Part shown: one piece after another, positions 1 through 11,949 of the stretch
Layout: every line of letters starts with the position of its first letter
How positions within the stretch are numbered: the first letter of the stretch is position 1
Assembly (NCBI GenBank): GCA_958450365.1
Contig: CAUEEP010000657.1
Location: 97,423-161,422, forward strand
From: Mesorhabditis belari
Lineage: Eukaryota > Nematoda > Chromadorea > Rhabditida > Rhabditidae
DNA: 64,000 bases
Direction of reading: 5' to 3'
Made by a program: the position numbers and the translations under genes
The notes under the pieces: model-generated
The model's input: only the letters and a program-made list of their open reading frames with translations
Databases searched by the model: none
Told to the model about the DNA's origin: nothing

Positions 1-83
1 TAGACCCCGTCTTCTATTCGAGACGGGCTTATAATCGAGGCCGGTCTTCTAAATCGAGTAAATACGGTAGTTCCCAATTTCAG

Positions 84-1162
84 AAATCACCGTCGAGGGC
101 CCCGAATCAACATATGTGAAGCTGGTGAGCAGCGATGGCCACGAATTCTACATAAAGAGAGAACACGCATTGATCTCTGGGACAATCAAAGCAATGTTGA
201 GGCAAGAATTGACTCAAGAATTGAGAGCAAAGCTAGACGTTAACTAATCATAAATTTTAGTGGACCTGGTGCTTTCCAAGAAAACGAGGCAAACGAGGTG
301 AACTTCCGAGAGATTCCGTGAGTTTTTAGCAAAAGCAAGATTGCAAAGCAAAAGGCTAAGCAAAATTGAAAAGCTCAAGGGCATGGGAAGCGTGAAAAAC
401 AGAGTGGAAACGCCAAAAACGGGCGGAGCTTTGGAAAAATCAGAGTTTGAGCGATTTTCTCGAAAACTATTTATGGAGTAGACGTAATTTTGAAATATTC
501 GGCCATTATGGAAGTCACATCGGGGAATCGTTGTGAAAGTTTTGGGTAAAGTTGATAAGATGAATGGGGGAATGAGACAAATCAGTTTGGATCAAAAAGG
601 CGCGGAATTTTTTGAAAACCAAAAATTCTAATAAACTTTTCGGCAGATCTGGAACGCACATAGTTCATTGCAGTTTTTAGAATTTAGATTTATGCAAATT
701 TTTAGTAAGCGATAGGTCCATGGTTCGACTCCGCTGAGTGACGAGATTTTTCAAATCGTCTTTTCGATACTTTTTTTGAGCGTTTCAGCTAGTGTGCGCT
801 CCAGATCGGTAGAATCATTCAGGAATTGATCCAATTTCAACTTAAATCCGAAAAAATCCCGGGGGAAGAGCGAATCACCCGAGCTGTTCTCTGTGCGGTA
901 ATCGCTCGCTGTCTAGCACACCGCTCGGGGATAGGAGGCGTCCCTTTTGGCATATTTCAGACCTTGAACAGAAAGATTATCATATTAAAAGAAAGATTCC
1001 CATTAAATGAACTTTTTCAGTTCCCACGTTTTGCTCAAAGTTTGTCACTATTTCGCGTACAAAGCAAAGTACACGAATTCGGCGGCGGAGATCCCCGAGT
1101 TCAACATCGAGCCCGACGTGGCGCTCGAGTTATTAATGGCGGCGAATTTCCTCGATTGTTGA
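84..1162 (+). CDS. elc-1: Elongin C (Skp1/BTB-fold adaptor), 5' end outside the window
   Basis: Exons 84-201, 261-317 and 1021-1162 (stop 1160-1162). The conceptual protein covers nearly all of elongin [45 protein letters not shown] and the invariant C-terminus [13 protein letters not shown]. Elongin C binds BC-box proteins and links them to cullin-2/5 ubiquitin ligases and, with elongin A/B, to RNA polymerase II elongation. The first exon here begins in mid-codon after a TTTCAG acceptor at 78-83, so the start codon lies in an exon before the window. Intron 1 is 59 nt and uses a GC donor (AG|GCAAGA at 202). Intron 2 (318-1020) carries a 500-bp repeat also found in the CTL gene. An AATAAA at 1256-1261 is a plausible polyadenylation signal. 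The family assignment is secure; the symbol follows C. elegans usage. Confidence 0.95.
441..940 (+). repeat. 500-bp dispersed repeat, copy A, in elongin C intron 2
   Basis: This is nearly the same sequence as two tandem copies in a CTL intron (19,244-19,662 and 19,663-20,170). It starts at GAGTTTGAGCGATTTTC and ends at ATAGGAGGCG. Inside it are a CTGGAACGCAC motif, a GTGCGCTCCAG motif, a tRNA B-box-like stretch GGTTCGACTCC (about 722-732), and a degenerate copy of the GTGCGG..TAATCGCTCGC..GTCTGGCACA element (about 892-920). No open reading frame spans it. It is probably a small non-autonomous, tRNA-related mobile element, but terminal features were not identified. Confidence 0.75.
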
Positions 1163-1255
1163 AGAGAAAAAATTCATTTTCCGGGTCAATTTCACGTCAA
1201 AATCTCTCATTTTTTGAAATTTTTTGGAATTTTTTGTGAATTTATTTATAAGGAT

Positions 1256-1261
1256 AATAAA
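1256..1261 (+). promoter_or_regulatory. Putative poly(A) signal of elongin C
   Basis: AATAAA lies 94 nt after the elongin C stop codon in AT-rich sequence. A trinucleotide (AAC)n run follows at 1311-1341. Confidence 0.5.
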
Positions 1262-1308
1262 AATTTGAAATTTTTTAAGAAAAAACAGAGATTTCTTTGA
1301 AAATCTTA

Positions 1309-1341
<33 letters not shown>

Positions 1342-1510
1342 GAAAATCAACAAGAGAACTTTGAAATTGCTTTCGATAAACGTTTGTGATGATGAGCATC
1401 ACAAACGAATTGAAATTTACATTTGAAATTGCCAACAACCTTGCGTTTAATCTAGAATCTAAATTTTCATTTCCTAAAAGGTGCTTAAAACTTACGGGGA
1501 AAAGGGGTTA

Positions 1511-2201
1511 GCAGCATTAAAATGGCGGCATAAAATGGCGGCATAAAATGGCAGCATTAAAATGGCGGCATTAAATAGCAGCATTAAATGGCAGCATTAA
1601 ATGTCAGCATTGAAATAGCAGCATTAAATGGCGGGATTAAACTTGCAGCATTAAATGGCAGCATTAAAATGGCAGCATTAAATGGCAGCATTAAATGGCG
1701 GCATTAAATGGCGGCATTGAAATAGCAGTATTGAAATAGCAGCATTAAATGTCAGCATTAAATGTCAGCATTAAACAGCAGCATTAAATGGCAGCATTAA
1801 ATGGCGGCATTAAATGGCGGCATTGAAATAGCAGTATTGAAATAGCAGCATTAAATGTCAGCATTAAACAGCAGCATTAAATGGCGGCATAAAATGGCGG
1901 CATAAAATGGCGGCATTGAAATAGCAGTATTGAAATAGCAGCATTAAATGTCAGCATTAAACAGCAGCATTAAATGGCAGCATTAAAATGGCGGCATAAA
2001 ATGGCGGCATTAAAGGGCAGTATTAAAATGGCGGCATTAAAATGGCAGCATTAAATGGCGGCATTAAATGGCGGCATTAAATAGCAGCATTAAATGGCGG
2101 GATTAAACTTGCAGCATTAAATAACAGCATTAAATGGCGGCATTAAATGGCAGCATTAAATAACAGCATTAAATGTCAGCATTAAACAGCAGCATTAAAA
2201 T
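1511..2201. repeat. Minisatellite, 13-14 bp unit (GGCAGCATTAAAT)
   Basis: About fifty imperfect copies of a GC(A/G)GCATTAAAT(G)-type unit. Variants such as GTCAGCATTAAA and GGCGGGATTAAACTT show a higher-order order, with the same series of variants repeated. No coding frame. The stretch 2202-2481 that follows is G/C-tract-rich with nothing recognisable. Confidence 0.9.
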
Positions 2202-2481
2202 GCCAATAATTTCGATGGTGGGGGTTATTCTTGGACAAGGTTTGTGGGGGGCGATTCTGAGATTATGGGGGGAGGGGCGATTCTAGGAAAGGTCCGGGTA
2301 ATGGATGTTTGTCGTAGAATTGCCCCCACTACCCTATGGGAACGTATCTTCTCCCCTGTATACAAATATTACCCCTCACCGTGGGGGTGAAATTACGATG
2401 TTTAGACGAGAATCATGCCCCACTCAAAAGTAGTATTCCCCCATAGTTGTGGGAGAAGCAGTGGTAGGGGCAGGGGGGAAG

Positions 2482-2621
2482 CGATGCGCGGACGGCAGCG
2501 GTGCGCGGACGGCAGCGGTGCGCGGACGGCAGCGGTGCGCGGACGGCAGCGGTGCGCGGACGGCAGCGGTGCGCGGACGGCAGCGGTGCGCGGACGGCAG
2601 CGGTGCGCGGACGGCAGCGAC
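2482..2621. repeat. GC-rich minisatellite, 17 bp unit, about 8 copies
   Basis: Near-perfect tandem copies of GCGCGGACGGCAGCGGT. All frames are open only because the repeat lacks stops. The very high GC content contrasts with the AT-rich surroundings. Confidence 0.9.
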
Positions 2622-2897
2622 GCAGGAGGGAAGGGTAAAGTTGCGAGATTTTTCAGAGCTAAGCAAATCACAGCTCAAGCACTATTCTTATGAGTATTAC
2701 TGTAGGAAACAACTTAAATGTTAATTGAATTGTGTGCAATGCGTCCCAGATTTCAGTTGAGAAAAAGAATTTTCAAAAATCGAGCCCTGTCCGCTAAACT
2801 GGATATCACAGCTTTCATTTAAACCAAAAAGTTACAGTAACCCGGACGATAGAAAATTTACCATCTTTACTGAGGAAACACTGAGTTTTTAGCTATC

Positions 2898-3330
2898 GTG
2901 CGTTCCAGGATGCTCAAAAAGTGAAACTTGAAGTCTTTTAGTGCACTAGATGGCTCGCGTTTGGGACGAACTCGACCAAGTGGACTGGAAATCCTCCAAT
3001 TGAAAATTTTCGTTTCAAATCTTTTCCAAATCCCTTTGTGCGTTCCAGGATGGTCAAAAAGTGGAACTTGAAGTCTTTTAGTGCACTAGATGGCTCGCGT
3101 TTGGGACGAGCTCGACCAAGTGGACTGAAAATCCTTAAACTCAGAATTTTGATCTCAAATCTTTTCAAGAATCGTTGTGCGTTCCAGGTTGCTCAAAAAG
3201 TGAAACTTGAAGTCTTTTAGTGCACTAGATGGCTCGCGTTTGGGACGAACTCGACCAAATGGACTGGAAATCCTCCAATTGAAAATTTTCGTTTCAAATC
3301 TTTTCCAAATCCCTTTGTGCGTTCCAGGAT
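2898..3330 (+). repeat. 140-bp tandem repeat with one GTGCGTTCCAG per unit
   Basis: GTGCGTTCCAG occurs at 2898, 3038, 3177 and 3317, spaced 140, 139 and 140 bp. The intervening sequence (TCTTTTAGTGCACTAGATGG, CTCGCGTTTGGGACGA and so on) is repeated with few changes. No coding content. Confidence 0.85.
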
Positions 3331-3758
3331 GGTCAAAAATCTGAAAGGCACGCACTTTTATCGTGAAAATTTCAAAGATCTAGTCTTGTTCATCAAATCC
3401 TTCACCTCCCACTGTTCAAAACTTCATTTCACAACCTTTCCCAGCCGATAATTATATTTTCAAGTACAGAAGCCCTACGTGGGTCTGAAATAGTATTTAT
3501 TTTCCCTAAAAAAGTGCAAAGAAGAGGGCAGTAATGAGCGGGAAAAAAAAAATCGTTTCTATAGAAACAATCAACTTTTGGAGAAGGACAAAAATTGATT
3601 TCACCTAATTTTTCATTTTTGCGGAAAAGTCACCTGCTCATATTTTAAACTGTGTTCCAGATTACAGTAAACTTTCGTTTTTTAGGCATCAAAGACAGGT
3701 GAAACCGATGACAGCGACGAGCGATCGAAAAAGCGCTCCGCCCGTCATGGGTACGGTA

Positions 3759-3905
3759 GTTTTAAGCTGTTTTAAACTGGTTTGAACTGGTTTTAAGCTG
3801 GTTTAAACTGGTTTAAACTGGTTTACACGGGTTTAAGCTGTTTTAAACTGGTTTAGAGCTGGTTTAAGCTGGTTTAGACTGGTTTAAACTGGTTTAATCT
3901 GGCTT
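3759..3905. repeat. 12-bp minisatellite (TTTAAACTGG type)
   Basis: Tandem TTTAAACTGGT / TTTAAGCTGGT units. The flanks (3331-3758 and 3906-4370) hold T-rich sequence, isolated CTGGAACGCAC/GTGTTCCAG motifs and no recognisable gene. Confidence 0.8.
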
Positions 3906-4375
3906 CTATGAACTAAGTGCTACGGTGGAGACAGACAGACTTGATACAGTAGTTTTAAGTGACTTTTACTGCCTTCGAGCAGGATTACGGTGGTTTTAAA
4001 GCTATTTTTTAAAAGCTTTTGTCAAAGGTTACTGTAGTTTCTTTAGTTTTTTTGGATTTTTTGAGTTTTTTGAGCTTTTTTTGAGCTTTTTGAGCTTTCT
4101 TGAGTTGATTACGGTAGCTTTTCTTAAGGTAAATGATACGGTAGACGATGGAAACGTTAGTTTTGAGCTCTGTTTTCCCCCGGCAAAGGATTTGAGCTTA
4201 AATTAATGTAGCAAAAAGATTTTAGTGAAAACTCGCACCTCGAACAATCCGATGAGTCGAGAAAACATGGCGAAAAGGTCGGTTTTCGGGAAAGTCGTCG
4301 ATTTTTTCGGTAATCTGGAACGCACAGCACATAATTGGTGGATTACGGTAGCTGTAGGGTAGCGTAGCTGCGAGC

Positions 4376-4865
4376 GAGTACTGTACTGTACTGTACTGTA
4401 GCGAGTACTTAGGAGTTTACTGGAACGTAACGTAGCGTAACGTAGCGTAGCCTAGCGTAGCCCAGCTGTAGCGCAGCTTTAGCGTAGCGTAGCCTAGCGT
4501 ATCGGTTTTCGGGAAAGGCATCGATTTTTTCGCTAAGCTGGAAAGCACAGCACATAATTGGTGGATTACGATAGCTGTAGCGTATCGTAGCATAGCTGTA
4601 GCGTAGCTGTAGCGTAGCTGTAGCGTAGCGTAGCTGTAGCTGTAGCTGTAGCGTAGCTGTAGCTGTAGCTGTAGCGTAGCGTAGCCGTAGCATAGCGTAG
4701 CTGTAGGTTAGCTGTAGCTGTAGCATAGCTGTAGGTGTAGCGTATGGTAGCATAGCTGTAGCGTAGCTGTGGCGTAGCGTAGAGTAGCATAGAGTAGCTG
4801 TAGGGAGTACTGTACTGTACTGTAGCGAGTACTTTAGAGTTTACTGTACTGTACTGTACAGTACT
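4376..4865. repeat. Low-complexity GTAGC/GTACTGTACT repeat block
   Basis: Irregular tandem GTAGCGTAGCTGTAGC units flanked on both sides by GTACTGTACTGTACTGTA runs (about 4376-4400 and 4806-4870). Not coding. Confidence 0.8.
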
Positions 4866-5035
4866 GTACAACAGAGATAACTGTCTAATGACAAGCAAAA
4901 AGGTAAAATTTAAGCAAATCACAAGGAAAATGAATAAGAATGACCTCCAAAATGTTCATTGTCATTGGAAATCATGACGCACCAATAGCAGTTTTGCCGC
5001 AAAATGGTTGAGAGAAGCAATTTCGCTCTAACATT

Positions 5036-5640
5036 ACGCAAGTTTAAATCATTTTTAACTGGTGACCTTAAAAACAGTCAAGCTTGATGCTGTGAAGTCC
5101 AGAATGCGTTTTCCCGAAGAAATTGAATCAATCTTGACCACCCATCCTTGAGAAAACGGTCCGGTTTAGTTACGCAACTTGGGGACTCTATCATTGTTAG
5201 CTGTTAGCCTCAAAAACAGCAAAATGGCTTGTGTGCCATCCAGAATTCGTTTTCCCGAAGAAATCAAACCAATCTTGATCACCCATCCTTGAGAAAACAG
5301 CCCGGTTCAGTTACGCAACTTGGACTTTTTTTAGTTTCTTTTCTGTTACCCCAAATCATTGAAAATCGCTGTTGTGACATCCAGGATTTAGTTTCCCGTG
5401 GTTTTCGAATCAATTTGGAAACCCAGAGCCAAGAAATCCCTCCGGTTCAGTTACGCAACTTGCGAACTTTTTCTCTGTTAGCTGTTAACCTCAAAAACAG
5501 CAAAATGGCTTGTGTGCCATTCAGGATTCGTTTTCCCGAAGAAATCAAACCAATCTTGATCACCCATCCTTGAGAAAACGGTCCGGTTTAGTTACGCAAC
5601 ACGACTTTATCATTGTTAGCTGTTAGCCACAAAAACGAAG
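5036..5640 (+). repeat. SL-bearing repeat family B, block 1
   Basis: Four tandem units of about 140-150 bp. Each has a GTGNNNTCCAG motif (for example GTGCCATCCAG near 5230) followed after 60 nt by an SL1-like GGTTYAGTTACGCAACTTGG (near 5166, 5305, 5448, 5585). The block is bracketed by two copies of a 90-bp sequence (about 4940-5035 and 5665-5757, AATGACCTCCAAAATG...). Related blocks lie at 10.25-11.13 kb and 11.95-12.9 kb. Confidence 0.85.
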
Positions 5641-5914
5641 CAAAGCACAAGAAAAATTTGCAAGAATGACCTCCAAAATGCTCATTGTCATTGGAAATCA
5701 TGACGCACAATAGCAGTTTTACCGCAAAATGGTTGAGAGAAGCAATTTCTCTCTAACATTCAGTCGTTTCACAGAAATTCTCACTTCAATCAATGCTGTG
5801 ATATCCAGAACTCTCAAATAAGTTTAGAATTTGCGAAGTTTAAGATGAAATTTGTAAGATTTATGCGGGAACTCAAAAATTCAACTCAATCACGATGCAG
5901 AATAGGAGTTTTGA

Positions 5915-6040
5915 AAGAGAAAGAAAAGAGAAAGAAAAGAGAAAGAAAAGAGAAAGAAAAGAGAAAGAAGAGAGAAAGAAGAGAGAAAGAAGAGAGGAAG
6001 AAGAGAGAAAGAAGAGAGAAAGAAAAGAGGAAGAAATGTT
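5915..6040 (+). repeat. Polypurine GAAAGAAAAGA microsatellite
   Basis: Nearly pure purine strand over about 120 bp, potentially triplex-forming. The open frames across it (KEKRKKRE) are repeat artefacts. The following 6041-6590 is AT-rich with no recognisable feature. Confidence 0.85.
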
Positions 6041-6589
6041 AGAGAGAAAAGAGTTCTCTCTAACATTTGGCCGTTTACTGAATATCTTTTCTTGGTTTTA
6101 ATCAAGAATTTCAATATTTTTCTATGATTTCTATGATTCTACGATATTAACATTCAAGTTTAACGAAAAAAACGTTTTTTTTTTTGCGTTCTTTCTTACC
6201 TTAAATTTGGCAGTCAGAAGTTGAGCCGAACTTGCTTTTCGAGGATTTAACTCGTCCTCATCAACGTTTCAGCACTAAATTGAATTTTATTGGGTTACAT
6301 ATGCCATTTACCATTTCCCATTTTGCCATTTACCTATTACCATTTACCATTTTATTAATTTACATTTACCATTTAAGATTCACATTTAACAGAAACTGGA
6401 AAATAACAAAATTTCGGTTTATCTTTTGAATCTTTGAATCAAAAGAAAAATCTTTTGAAAAGCCCATGCGAAATTAAAATTCTCAAAATAGAAATAGCAA
6501 AATTTTGGCTAATTGAGTGTCACATTATCTTCCGATTCGTTTGATAATGTTTAAAACATACTAGCCAAAGCATTGAAAGACAGCCCTAC

Positions 6590-7110
6590 AAGGACATCTC
6601 TAGAAGGACATGATCAATCTTTGGCATTCTCGGTGTTCTTCTAGAGATCTCCTTCTAGAGCTGTCCATCTAAAGGTGTCCATCTAGATGTCTCCATCTAG
6701 AGCTGTCCATCTAAAGCTGTCCTTCTAGATGTCTCCATCTAAAGGTCTCCTTCTAAAGCCGTCCATCTAAAGCTGTCCTTCTAGAAGTGTTCATCTAAAG
6801 GTCTCCTTCTAAAGCTGTCCATCTAAAGCCGTCCATCTAAAGCTGTCCTTCTAGAAGTGTTCATCTAAAGGTCTCCTTCTAAAGCTGTCCATCTAAAGCT
6901 GTCCATCTAAAGCTGTCCATCTAAAGCTGTCCATCTAAAGCTGTCCTTCTAGAAGTCTCCTTCTAGAGCTGTCCATCTAAAGGTGTCCATCTAGAGGTCT
7001 CCATCTAAAGGTCTCCTTCTAAAGGTGTCCATCTAGATGTCTCCATCTAAAGCTGTCCATCTAAAGCTGTCCATCTAAAGGTGTCCATCTAAAGCTGTCC
7101 TTTTGCATTC
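6590..7110. repeat. 13-14 bp minisatellite (GTCCATCTAAAGCT)
   Basis: About 35 copies of (G/T)TCC(A/T)TCTA(A/G)AG(C/G)T. Many units contain a TCTAGA variant. No coding content. Confidence 0.85.
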
Positions 7111-7389
7111 TTCATCTGGCGTTCTAGGTTAGCCTTACTGAAACTTTGATAGAAACAATTTTAAACCAGCCATCGAGCACTCATTTTTGTGCAAAAATTT
7201 CGAATGTTTTTAAAAGTGCAAAAGAAATTGGATGACCTTGTCTTTTCCTTTCGCTTTCCTCACCACAAAAACTATTATCGAGTCAATTTGCGCCCCGCTG
7301 TGGTTTCTTGAAAGTTTTTGCTAGAAAGTACACATTAAAACTAAAGAGTTAGGGAAAATTATCGAAATTAACGATTTAGTTCCTATTCG

Positions 7390-7990
7390 GTTTGGATTCA
7401 GTTCTGATTGGATTCGGTTACAATTCGAGGCTGGTTCGGTCCTGATTCGATTCCAATTCGAGGCTGGTTCGGTCCTGATTCGATTCCAATTCGAGGCTGG
7501 TTCGGTCCTGATTCGATTCCAATTCGAGGCTGGTTCGGTCCTGATTCGATTCCAATTCAAGGCTGCTTCGAGGCTGATTTGGTCCTCAAAATCTGATGAA
7601 TCATGTGTTCCAAATGATGGAATCATATGCGCAAACATTAGAGAAAGAAGTCGGATTTGTGCCAAGGAGAAAGCGTGAGAAAGCGAGAAAGTCATCAACT
7701 CCTAAAGCTCCTAAAGTTAGAAGAAACACCTTTCAAGCCTTTCAACTTTGAAAGCTAATATAGAAAAGTTGAGAGCTCTAATCGACTCTCAAATTGGCGG
7801 CGTTAGAGGAGATTTGATCAAAATTCATCTCCAGACAAATGCAAGGAGAATCGGTTATAATTCAAGGCTGGTTCGGTCCTGATTCGGTTACGATTCGAGG
7901 CTGATTCGGTCATGATTCGAGGCTGGTTCAATTCCCATTCAATCCCATTCAATCCCAATTCAATTCCAATTCAATTCCAGTTCGAGGACG
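7390..7990. repeat. 33-bp tandem repeat (GGTTCGGTCCTGATTCGATT)
   Basis: Four near-identical 33-bp units at about 7425-7560, with degenerate copies resuming at 7860-7990. Between them is unique sequence resembling the flank of the next array (TTGAAAGCT... CGACTCTCAAATT, also at 9000-9070 inverted), so the two arrays share flanks. Confidence 0.8.
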
Positions 7991-8227
7991 ATTTAGTTCC
8001 CATTTAGTTTTCAACATCTTTTTGAAAAAGTAGTTGCGGGAATTTGTCCAAAATCTGAAGTGTTATATAGAGAATTGTAGCCCTTAATCTTGGCTACATT
8101 TCTCTAAAAAAGCTTTTGAATCTAATGCACACAGATCATTAAACAAGTCATTGAATGAGCACTCGTCGATGGCTGTAACGGATAATTGCCCGGACTCATT
8201 CTCAATCTCCAAGAATGGCCAAAACGA

Positions 8228-8975
8228 AGCCGATCTCCTTCCAGCAACCGATCTCCTTCTAGCAACTGATCTCCTTCCAGCAACTGATCTCCTTCCAGCA
8301 ACCGATCTTCTTCCAGCAGTCGATCTTCTTCCAGCAGTCGATCTCCTTCCAGCAACTGATCTCCTTCCAGCAACTGATCTCCTTCCAGCAACCGATCTTC
8401 TTCCAGCAGTCGATCTTCTTCCAGCAGTCGATCTCCTTCCAGCAACTGATCTCCTTCCAGCAACCGATCTTCTTCCAGCAGTCGATCTCCTTCCAGCAAC
8501 TGATCTCCTTCCAGCAACTGATCTCCTTCCAGCAACCGATCTTCTTCCAGCAGTCGATCTCCTTCCAGCAACTGATCTCCTTCCAGCAACTGATCTCCTT
8601 CCAGCAACCGATCTTCTTCCAGCAGTCGATCTCCTTCCAGCAACTGATCTCCTTCCAGCAACTGATCTCCTTCCAGCAACCGATCTTCTTCCAGCAGTCG
8701 ATCTCCTTCCAGCAACCGATCTTCTTCCAGCAGTCGATCTCCTTCCAGCAACTGATCTCCTTCCAGCAACTGATCTCCTTCCAGCAACTGATCTCCTTCC
8801 AGCAACTGATCTCCTTCCAGCAACCGATCTTCTTCCAGCAGTCGATCTCCTTCCAGCAACTGATCTCCTTCCAGCAACTGATCCCCTTCCAGCAACCGAT
8901 CTTCTTCCAGCAGTCGATCTCCTTCCAGCAACTGATCTCCTTCCAGCAACCGATCTCCTTCCAGCAACCGATCTC
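8228..8975. repeat. 18-bp minisatellite, about 42 copies (GATCTCCTTCCAGCAACT)
   Basis: A long, highly homogeneous array with a few variant units (CAACC, CAGTC) in ordered blocks, a sign of recent local amplification. Being a multiple of 3 without stops, it leaves several frames open on both strands (RRSVAG / LLPATD / LLEGDQ repeats of about 290-330 residues). I do not consider these genes. Confidence 0.9.
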
Positions 8976-10240
8976 CTTTTCTCGATATCAATCTTAATCA
9001 AATCTCCTCTAACCCTGCTAATTTGAGAGTCGATTAGAGCTCTCAAATTTTTAAAATAAGCTTTCAAAGTTGAAAGTCGCGTTGTTGAAAGTTGAAAGTC
9101 GTTTTTTTGTCGTTTGAAAGTCGTCTTTTGCGAGTTAGAGCTTTAGAAAACACTTTCTCTTTGACACAAATGCTTGGAATTTATTTTTTCTTGCGCCTTT
9201 TCGATTTCCAGTAAATTTTGTATACAACAACCAGAAAAAATAGTCTGAAATTTATAAAAATTTCACTAAAAAGAGCAAAATTGATGAGATTCAGCTTTTT
9301 CAAAGACAAAACTCTTTTCTCAGTGTAAACCAATCATTCTCGTGGCTCCAGAAATTGATCTGGAATGCACAGAAGGTGCAGAGAAATTTTCGAAGCTGTC
9401 AGACGAAAATGGAAATTTTTTTGATGAACGAATTTGACATTCGACCCAAAATCAAAAATTGGCTCGAAAATCAAGAAATCATCGAAATCTCGTCAAGAAT
9501 CGTTTCCCTGCCTTTTCCACAGCCTCAAGGCAAGGCAAGGCATTCATTTGGCTCTCTTTTCCTCCTTTTTTCTCCTCTCCTTCCTCACCCCCATGTAGGT
9601 TGGAGGTATCGACCGATCGCCTCCTCTTTCCCATCGACCAGTCCGCTTTTCAGACTGTTCCACTCATTTTTTGCCAATCCTGGATGTCACACTTTGCGAA
9701 AAATTTGCTAAAATCGAGCTATCATTGATTTGGCACTGATTGCTTTCCAAAAATTTTCACTCAACCGTTTTGTGCGGAAAAGTTTAGAGAGTTGTCGGCT
9801 TTTTTTCGTTTTTTGGCAATCCTGGAGCGCACACTTGAATTTAAAATGGAAAATCTGACGTTTAAAGTCAATTTCAATTTTTAGCTAAATTCGAAAAAAA
9901 AAAAAAATTTTTTTTAATTTTTTCCAAATTTTTTTTCTCAAATTTTCCAAATTCCCCATTTTTTGAAAATTAATTTTTTTGGTTTTCTTTGATTTTTTTG
10001 ATTTTCTTTTGATTTCTTTTGATTTTAAAAGATTCCTTTGTGAATTGTTTACTAAAATGCTCGAAAATCGACCGTTCAATAACGAGCAAATTGGAGGAAA
10101 ACCAGTTTTCCGTTTTCGTGTCCTAAATTGGAACATAGAGTTGTCAGATTGACAAAAGAACGGTTTATTTGCCCAAATTGGAGCGCAGCACAGCTTTTAA
10201 GCAAGTTTATTCGGTTAAAAATCGAATTTTAATTTTTTTG
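8976..10240. other. Gene-free AT-rich spacer
   Basis: Homopolymeric A/T tracts, scattered motif copies (CTGGAATGCAC near 9360, CTGGAGCGCAC near 9822) and one degenerate SL-like GGTTTATTTGCCCAAA near 10,162. No conserved coding frame found. Confidence 0.5.
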
Positions 10241-10244
10241 CTTT

Positions 10245-11130
10245 AAACCTCGGTTCATTTACCCAACTTTAAATCATTTTTAACTGATGACCTTAAAAAG
10301 AGTCAAATTTGATGCTGTGATGTCCAGGATTCGTTTTCCCGAAGAAATCGAATCAATCTTGATCACCCATCCTTGAGAAAACAGCCCGGTTTAGTTACGC
10401 AACTTGGGGCCTTGTTAACTTTGCTTTGTTATTTTGTTATTGTTAGCTGTTAGCCTCAAAAATGGTCAAATTTGATGCGGTGACGTCCAGGATTAGTTTT
10501 CCCCCAATAATCGAGCCAATCTAGAAAACCCAGCTCCAAGAAATCCATCCGGTTCAGTTACGCAACTTGGGGACTTTATCTTTGTTAGCTGTTAGCCTCA
10601 AAAACAGCAAAATGGCTTGTGTGCCATCCAGGATTCGTTTTCCCGAAGAAATCAAACCAATCTTGACCACCCATCCTTGAGAAAACGGTCCGGTTTAGTT
10701 ACGCAACTTGGACTTTTTTAATTTTTATTTCTGTGACCCCAGATCATTGATAATCTCTGTTGTGACATCCAGGATTTAGTTTTCCGAGGTTTTCGAATCA
10801 ATTTGGAAACCCAGATCCAAGAAATCCCGCTGGTTCAGTTACGCAACTTGAACTTTTCTATTTTTTATTTCTGTGACCCCAAATCATTGAAAATCTCTGT
10901 TGTGACATCCAGGATTTAGTTTTCCGAGGTTTTCGAATCAATTTAGAAACCCAGATCCAAGAAATCCCGCTGGTTCAGTTACGCAACTTGGGAACTTTTT
11001 CTCTGTTAGCTATTAATCTCAAAAACAGCAGAATTGCTTGTGTGCCATCCAGAATTCGTTTTCCCGAAGAAATCGAATCAATCTTGATCACCGATCTAGG
11101 AGAAAATAGCCCGGTTTAGTTACGCAACCA
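10245..11130 (+). repeat. SL-bearing repeat family B, block 2
   Basis: Six tandem units of about 140-165 bp. In each, GTGACATCCAG or GTGCCATCCAG is followed after 59-60 nt by GGTTYAGTTACGCAACTTG. In the unit at about 10,901, the 59-nt spacer is followed by GGTTCAGTTACGCAACTTGG. A further SL-like GGTTCATTTACCCAAC opens the block at about 10,250. Confidence 0.85.
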
Positions 11131-11945
11131 CCGCCAGACGAAAATAAACAATTAATAATTCATTATCCCCATTTTCCCCATTTTCTCATTATTTCTTTTC
11201 TATTTTGGCTAATCTACGGCTAATAATTTCCCTAAATCGGCAAATTTTAATTGTTTTCTTCGGGAATTTCTTGTTTTCTTCCTTTTTTTCACCTGTCAGT
11301 CTTGTTCTTGCCAAAATTTTATCGAAAATTTTTTCAAATCCATTTTCAATCGAAAATTTTCACTCCAATCTCTGCTGTGACATCCAGAACTTTCAAAAAG
11401 CTTGAAAATTTTCAAAGTTTAACCTTAAATTTGCAAGATTTAAGCGTCAACTCAAAATTTTACTTAATCAAGTCAATTTCGATTAGAAAACTGGATGTTT
11501 GAAGGTTTTTCTTGAGTTTTTTTCGCTTTTTGGATATCATGCTTTCTTTTTTAGCTTTTAGATTACATTTTTGAGTTCTTTTTTCGATTTTCTACTATTT
11601 TTCTCTCATTTCTTCCGGTGTTCTCTCAACTATACACTTTTTTTGACGAATCTTTCCTCAATTCTTTTTCCAATTCATTTCTTTTTCTTTTTTTTAGCCT
11701 TTTTTGAGCTTTTTTGAGCTTTTTTGAGCTTTTTGTGGTCATTTTTTTAAGCTAAACAATTAAAATTATTATTGGAACCATCTTGGAGCCAGACTGGAAC
11801 CATATTGGAACCATTTATAGAACCAGATGTAGAACCAGATGTAGAACCATATTGGAGCCAAATTGCAGCCAGATTGGAACCATATTATCAATGGATCATT
11901 CGGTTCAACCAACTAGAGAACTGAGAAAACTATTCTAGCTTAATC
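11131..11945. other. Spacer between family B blocks
   Basis: T-rich sequence with one GTGACATCCAG (near 11,378), TTTTTTGAGCTTTTTTGAGC runs (about 11,700) and a short 12-18 bp repeat GGAACCATATTGGAACCA (11,785-11,885). No gene recognised. Confidence 0.5.
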
Positions 11946-11949
11946 GTTG

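Noticed and set aside
5845..6114. Lys/Glu/Arg-rich and Phe/Leu/Ser-rich frames
   Set aside because: They translate a GAAAGAAAAGA polypurine tract in both directions.
8084..9067. Long open frames (about 290-330 codons) of RRSVAG, LLPATD and LLEGDQ repeats
   Set aside because: An 18-bp array without stops opens several frames on both strands at once. There is no unique N-terminus, splice context or family resemblance.
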